From Streptomyces clavuligerus (lineage in GTDB: Bacteria > Actinomycetota > Actinomycetes > Streptomycetales > Streptomycetaceae): a stretch of DNA of 64,000 bases. This document shows positions 60,058-64,000 of this stretch, in pieces; position 1 is the stretch's first letter, and every line of letters begins with the position of its first letter. A model generated the notes under the pieces. That model was given only the letters and a program-made list of their open reading frames with translations, was not told the origin of the DNA and did no database searches. Both the position numbers and the translations under genes were made by a program. The DNA lies in assembly GCF_005519465.1 (NCBI RefSeq), contig NZ_CP027858.1:2046001-2110000 (forward strand). The letters are read 5' to 3'.

Positions 60058-61377
60058 ATGGTCGCGAGCGGCCCCCGGATCTTTGTCTCGCACCTCGCCG
60101 GGGTGCCCGTCTTCGACCCCAACGGGGACCAGGTCGGCCGGGTCCGCGACCTGGTCGCGATGTTGCGCGTCGGCCGCCGTCCGCCCCGGCTGCTGGGCCT
60201 GGTGGTGGAGATGCTCAACCGCCGCCGGATCTTCCTGCCGATGACCCGGGTCACCGGTATCGAGTCCGGCCAGGTCATCACCACCGGGGTGCTGAACGTC
60301 CGCCGCTTCGAGCAGCGCCCCACCGAGCGGCTGGTCATCGGGGAGCTGCTGGACCGGCGGGTCGAGCTGGTCGACAGCGGCGAGGAGGCCACCGTCCTCG
60401 ATGTGTCCGTCCAGCGGCTGCCCGCCCGCCGCGACTGGGAGATCGACCGGGTCTTCGTCCGCCGGGGCCGGGGCGGGGCGCTGCGCCGCCGGGGCGAGAC
60501 CCTGACCGTGGAGTGGTCGGCGGTCACCGGCTTCTCCCTGGAGGAGGAGGCGCAGGGGGCGGAGAGCCTGGTCGCGACCTTCGAACGGATGCGCCCGGCC
60601 GACCTCGCCAACGCCCTGCACCATCTGTCGCCCAAACGGCGCGCCGAGGTCGCCGACGCCCTCGACGACGACCGGCTCGCCGACGTCCTGGAGGAGCTGC
60701 CCGAGGACGACCAGGTGGAGATCCTGGGCAAGCTCCAGGAGGAGCGCGCCGCCGACGTCCTGGAGGCCATGGACCCGGACGACGCCGCCGACCTCCTCTC
60801 CGAGCTGCCGGAGGCCGACAAGGAACGGCTGCTCGCCCTGATGCGGCCGGACGACGCCGCCGATGTGCGGCGGCTGCTGTCGTACGAGGAACGCACCGCG
60901 GGCGGGCTGATGACCACCGAGCCCATCGTGCTGCGGGCCGACGCCACGGTGGCCGACGCCCTCGCCCGGGTGCGCCGCCAGGACCTGTCCCCCGCGCTCG
61001 CCGCGCAGGTGTATGTGTGCAGGCCGCCGGACGAGACACCGACCGGCAAGTACCTGGGCACCGTGCACTTCCAGCGGCTGCTGCGCGATCCCCCGTTCAC
61101 GCTGGTCGGCTCGATGGTGGACAGCGATCTGCCGCCGCTCCCGCCGAACACCCCGCTCCGGGCCGTGACCAGCTATCTCGCCGCGTACAACATGGTCGCG
61201 GCGCCGGTCGTGGACGAGAGCGGCTCCCTGCTGGGGGCGGTGACGGTGGACGACGTCCTGGACCATCTGCTGCCGGAGGACTGGCGGGAGACGGAGTTCG
61301 CCGAGCCCGCGCGCTCCGACGGGGGGACCGGACCCGCGCGGGCGCCCGGCACGGGCGGGGAGTCCTGGCATGGCTAG
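60058..61377 (+). CDS. MgtE N-domain/CBS protein with PRC-barrel, no membrane pore
   Basis: The product is 439 aa from ATG at 60058 (GGAG site); the upstream in-frame ATG at 59956 adds unmatched residues. Two PRC-barrel-like segments (VFDPNGDQVGRVRDLVAML; GELLDRRVELVDSGEEATVLDV) come first. An MgtE_N superhelix (about 185-285, with LSPKRRAEVADALDDDRLADVLEELPEDDQ and repeats EAMDPDDAADLLSELPEADK) and a CBS pair (MTTEPIVLRADATV; LPPNTPLRAVTSYL) follow. The MgtE channel domain is absent. It overlaps DUF1003 by 8 nt. A soluble Mg2+ or nucleotide sensor is plausible. Confidence 0.9.
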   Translation: MVASGPRIFVSHLAGVPVFDPNGDQVGRVRDLVAMLRVGRRPPRLLGLVVEMLNRRRIFLPMTRVTGIESGQVITTGVLNVRRFEQRPTERLVIGELLDRRVELVDSGEEATVLDVSVQRLPARRDWEIDRVFVRRGRGGALRRRGETLTVEWSAVTGFSLEEEAQGAESLVATFERMRPADLANALHHLSPKRRAEVADALDDDRLADVLEELPEDDQVEILGKLQEERAADVLEAMDPDDAADLLSELPEADKERLLALMRPDDAADVRRLLSYEERTAGGLMTTEPIVLRADATVADALARVRRQDLSPALAAQVYVCRPPDETPTGKYLGTVHFQRLLRDPPFTLVGSMVDSDLPPLPPNTPLRAVTSYLAAYNMVAAPVVDESGSLLGAVTVDDVLDHLLPEDWRETEFAEPARSDGGTGPARAPGTGGESWHG

Positions 61378-61981
61378 CGGCGGCGAGCGCAGACCCCCGG
61401 GGCCCGCGGGGCCGGGCGGCGGCCCCGGTGAGCCGCGGGAGCCCATGCCCGCGGGCGCCAGCGCGGTGAACCGGCCCCGGACCCGGCTCGATGTGCCGCG
61501 CGCCCCCCGCCGCACCCTGCTGCCGGAGTACGACCCCGAGTCGATCGGGCGTCTCTCCGAGCGGATCGCCCGCTTCCTGGGCACCTGGCGGTTCATCCTC
61601 TGGATGACGCTGATCATCATCGTCTGGGTGCTCTGGAACGTGTTCGCCCCGGCCCTGGTCCGCTTCGACGAGTACCCGTTCATCTTTCTGACCCTGGCCC
61701 TCTCCCTCCAGGCGTCCTACGCGGCCCCGCTGATCCTGCTGGCCCAGAACCGGCAGGACGACCGGGACCGGGTCACCCGGGAGCAGGAGCGCAAGCAGAA
61801 CGAGCGCTCGATCGCGGACACCGAGTATCTGACCCGGGAGATCGCCGGGCTGCGGATGGGCCTCGGCGAGGTCGCCACCCGGGACTGGATCCGTTCGGAA
61901 CTCCAGGACCTGGCCAGAGAGATGGAGGAGCGGCGCGGGGACGGGCCGGGGGAGGGCGACGCGGGACGGCCGGAGGACTGA
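61370..61981 (+). CDS. DUF1003 membrane protein
   Basis: The product is 203 aa. A Pro/Gly-rich N-terminus (about 35 residues) precedes RIARFLGTWRFILWMTLIII (TM1), a loop, then FIFLTLALSLQASYAAPLILL (TM2), and a long charged coiled coil (NRQDDRDRVTREQERKQNE). This matches DUF1003. It starts inside the end of the MgtE-like gene (8-nt overlap), so the pair is translationally coupled and probably forms a complex. Confidence 0.92.
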   Translation: MASGGERRPPGPAGPGGGPGEPREPMPAGASAVNRPRTRLDVPRAPRRTLLPEYDPESIGRLSERIARFLGTWRFILWMTLIIIVWVLWNVFAPALVRFDEYPFIFLTLALSLQASYAAPLILLAQNRQDDRDRVTREQERKQNERSIADTEYLTREIAGLRMGLGEVATRDWIRSELQDLAREMEERRGDGPGEGDAGRPED

Positions 61982-62073
61982 CGCGGGAGAGCGCGGGGAC
62001 GGCCGGGGAGTGACGAAGTCGACCGCCGACGGGCCTTTCCGCCGCCGGGAGGGGGCGCCGTACCATCGTCGGT

Positions 62074-63207
62074 ATGGCTACGGAAGACGCGGTGCTCGAA
62101 GCGCTGTCGACGGTGAACGACCCCGAGATCAACCGACCGATCACCGAACTCGGCATGGTCAAATCGGTGGAGGTCGGAGCGGACGGCACGGTCGCCGTCA
62201 CGGTGTACCTCACCGTCGCCGGGTGCCCGATGCGCGAGACGATCACGAAGAACGTCACGGACGCGGTCTCCCGCCTCGACGGGGTCGGCCGGGTCGACGT
62301 CACGCTGGACGTGATGGGCGACGAGCAGCGCAAGGAGCTGGCGGCGGCGCTGCGCGGCACCACGGCCGAGCGGGAGGTGCCGTTCGCCCAGCCCGGCTCG
62401 CTGACCCGCGTCTACGCGGTGGCCTCCGGCAAGGGCGGGGTCGGCAAGTCCTCGGTGACGGTGAACCTGGCGGCGGCGATGGCGGCCGACGGGCTGAAGG
62501 TCGGTGTCGTGGACGCCGACATCTACGGCCACTCGGTCCCCCGGATGCTGGGCGCGGACGGCCGTCCCACCCAGGTCGAGAACATGATCATGCCGCCGTC
62601 GGCGAACGGTGTGAAGGTCATCTCCATCGGCATGTTCACCCCGGGCAACGCGCCGGTGGTGTGGCGGGGCCCGATGCTGCACCGCGCGCTCCAGCAGTTC
62701 CTCGCGGATGTGTACTGGGGCGACCTGGACGTCCTCCTCCTCGATCTGCCGCCGGGCACCGGTGATATCGCGATCTCCGTCGCCCAGCTCGTGCCGAACG
62801 CGGAGATCCTGGTCGTGACCACGCCCCAGCAGGCGGCGGCGGAGGTCGCGGAGCGCGCCGGTTCGATCGCCGTGCAGACCCATCAGAAGATCGTCGGCGT
62901 GGTCGAGAACATGGCGGGGCTGCCCTGTCCCCACTGCGACGAGATGGTCGACGTCTTCGGCACCGGCGGCGGCCAGCGGGTCGCCGAGGGCCTCAGCCGG
63001 ACCACGGGGACGACCGTGCCGGTGCTCGGCTCGATCCCGATCGACGTCCGGCTGCGCGAGGGCGGCGACGCCGGGACGCCGGTGGTGCTCAGCGACCCCG
63101 AGTCCCCGGCGGGCGCGGCGCTGCGGTCGATCGCGGGCAAGCTGGGCGGGCGGCAGCGCGGTCTCTCCGGGATGAGCCTGGGGATCACCCCGCGGAACAA
63201 GTTCTGA
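62074..63207 (+). CDS. apbC: Mrp/ApbC (NBP35-like) iron-sulfur cluster carrier ATPase
   Basis: The product is 377 aa. The N-terminal MIP18-like domain (residues 1-90) has LTVAGCPMRETI with one Cys. The deviant Walker A SGKGGVGKSS lies at about residues 117-126, the LDLPPGTGD switch at about 227-235, and the CxxC cluster motif CPHC at about 287-290. Mrp proteins assemble and deliver Fe-S clusters. It is convergent with the partial gene at the window end, with a hairpin between them. Confidence 0.96.
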   Translation: MATEDAVLEALSTVNDPEINRPITELGMVKSVEVGADGTVAVTVYLTVAGCPMRETITKNVTDAVSRLDGVGRVDVTLDVMGDEQRKELAAALRGTTAEREVPFAQPGSLTRVYAVASGKGGVGKSSVTVNLAAAMAADGLKVGVVDADIYGHSVPRMLGADGRPTQVENMIMPPSANGVKVISIGMFTPGNAPVVWRGPMLHRALQQFLADVYWGDLDVLLLDLPPGTGDIAISVAQLVPNAEILVVTTPQQAAAEVAERAGSIAVQTHQKIVGVVENMAGLPCPHCDEMVDVFGTGGGQRVAEGLSRTTGTTVPVLGSIPIDVRLREGGDAGTPVVLSDPESPAGAALRSIAGKLGGRQRGLSGMSLGITPRNKF

Positions 63208-63233
63208 GCCACCGGGGCACCCCCTGGGGCCGT

Positions 63234-63273
63234 GTCGTGCGGGACCGGCCCCAAAGGCCCGTCCCCGCACGAC
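63234..63273. terminator. Terminator between apbC and the terminal gene
   Basis: An inverted repeat (63234-63250 with 63256-63273) pairs through about 16 bp with one bulge and a CAAA-type loop, between convergent genes. Confidence 0.65.
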
Positions 63274-63330
63274 GCCTCGCCCCCTGCCGCCGGGCGCCGG
63301 GCCGTACGGGGCGTGGCCGTGGCCCGGCGG

Positions 63331-64000
63331 TCAGCCGTACGGGGTGAGGTCGGGCAGCCGCGCGAAGCCCAGGCCGTAGGGGCTCATGCCCCGCCCGTAC
63401 GCCCCGATGAACGTACCGTCGCCGTCCTGGTCACCGGGTCCGGCGATGATCCAGCCGAACTCCGACTCACGGAAGCGGAACACGCTGGCCCGGCCGTCGA
63501 CCGGCAGGGAGAGCGTGGACCACTCCGGTCCCTCCAGATCGTGGGCGAGGGTGAAGGCGGTCTCCGTCTGCTGCTCCAGCCAGTCGTCGCGCAGGGAGTG
63601 ATCGAGCTGCGGGGGCCAGGTGTGGGCGAGCAGCCCGGACCCGGCCAGCCAGGCGGCGGAGGAGACGGTGGTCGCGTCGAGGACGCCCGTACCGTCGCCG
63701 CTGCGGAGGTCGGGGCCCGCGGCCACGGTGACGACGACCGTGAACCGTTCCTTCGCGGTCTCCTCGGCGGGACGGGCCGCGGACCGTATCGACGGCTCGT
63801 CCCCGTGGCCCGTGGAGCCGTGCCGGACCACCCCGTCGGCCGTGGTGACGGCCCGCATCAGCCAGCGGGGGCCGGTGAACGCCTCGTCCAGGCCGTACCA
63901 GGCGAAGGAGGCCCGGGTGTACACGTCGAGCGCGGGGCGGGGCGGGAGTGCTGTCGCACCGGACCCGGGGGCAGGGGCTTCGGCATCGCCGGGCGAATCC
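63331..64000 (-). CDS. Hypothetical protein, 5' end outside window
   Basis: At least 222 residues are visible, ending LGFARLPDLTPYG. The frame stays open to the window edge, so the true start lies beyond it. The sequence reads as a soluble alpha/beta protein with segments YTRASFAWYGLDEAFTG, ERFTVVVTVAAGPD, TWPPQLDHSLRDDWLEQQ and FRESEFGWIIAGPGDQDGDG, the last with an acidic turn (DQDGDG) that could bind calcium. I do not recognise the family. Confidence 0.65.
   Translation of the reverse strand, partial: DSPGDAEAPAPGSGATALPPRPALDVYTRASFAWYGLDEAFTGPRWLMRAVTTADGVVRHGSTGHGDEPSIRSAARPAEETAKERFTVVVTVAAGPDLRSGDGTGVLDATTVSSAAWLAGSGLLAHTWPPQLDHSLRDDWLEQQTETAFTLAHDLEGPEWSTLSLPVDGRASVFRFRESEFGWIIAGPGDQDGDGTFIGAYGRGMSPYGLGFARLPDLTPYG

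Noticed and set aside
1-64000. tRNA, rRNA, insertion sequence, integrase or attachment site
   Set aside because: No cloverleaf-like segment with CCA end, no transposase or integrase motif, and no flanking terminal inverted repeats were seen on reading both strands.

Overview
The window looks like a chromosomal core segment of a Streptomyces. It has very high GC, many GTG starts, dense 4-nt stop/start overlaps, a WblC-type WhiB regulator, and a gene order (metalloprotease, ABC1 kinase, wblC, uvrD2, mycoredoxin, nudC, adnB/adnA, ATL, moeZ, DUF3152 protease, hydrolase, TetR, DUF3107, ferritin-like, DEAD-box helicase) that mirrors the Rv3195-Rv3211 neighbourhood of mycobacteria. I saw no tRNA, rRNA, CRISPR array, insertion sequence or prophage.

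Layout. 1-7.1 kb: a partial SDR, DUF2342 metalloprotease, Nudix, YgjP-type metallopeptidase, an E1/ThiF-like enzyme and an ABC1/UbiB-like kinase. 7.1-8.5 kb: the wblC locus, with an AT-element promoter, a 115-codon upstream ORF, an intrinsic terminator inside the leader, wblC, and a small Arg-rich ORF. 8.5-21.8 kb: DNA repair and redox genes (uvrD2 with HRDC, mycoredoxin, NudC, M20 peptidase, AdnB, AdnA, alkyltransferase-like protein). 22-28.4 kb: a giant MprF-type flippase fused to a pseudokinase and two tandem TAP/SlpD-like lipoprotein peptidases. 28.6-31.6 kb: moeZ, then an overlapping epimerase/spherulin-4 pair. 32.3-38.6 kb: an Opp/Dpp peptide importer operon (SBP, DppC, DppB, fused DppDF) with a leaderless leader peptide ending Cys-Cys. 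38.7-43.7 kb: DUF3152 protease, alpha/beta hydrolase, acidic protein, TetR, DUF3107 and a membrane protein. 43.8-49.3 kb: ferritin-like protein, DEAD-box helicase with a long repetitive basic tail, hydrolase, and a broken HPP-family gene. 49.8-56.3 kb: LysR, cupin, NYN nuclease, small conserved protein, MarC, PHP, a zinc-ribbon protein and a SUFU-like protein. 56.3-64 kb: CorA, a pore-less MgtE-like PRC/CBS protein, DUF1003, Mrp/ApbC and a partial hypothetical.

How the parts work together. The left half is a genome-integrity and stress block. Four exact copies of the Streptomyces DnaA box (TTGTCCACA) lie just upstream of the ThiF-like gene, uvrD2 and adnB. Three loci (wblC, the opp operon and the DEAD-box helicase) have 5' leaders with intrinsic-terminator-like hairpins, so transcription attenuation is a recurring theme. 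The right end groups three genes tied to Mg2+ handling (corA, MgtE-like, DUF1003).

The most promising undescribed element is the opp leader. A promoter (TTGACA-17-CATATT) puts its start site on the ATG of a 31-codon ORF ending Cys-Cys-stop, and a hairpin with a U-rich tail follows about 24 nt after the stop. This is the layout expected for cysteine-responsive attenuation. All functional statements are from reading sequence; no searches or foldings were run.
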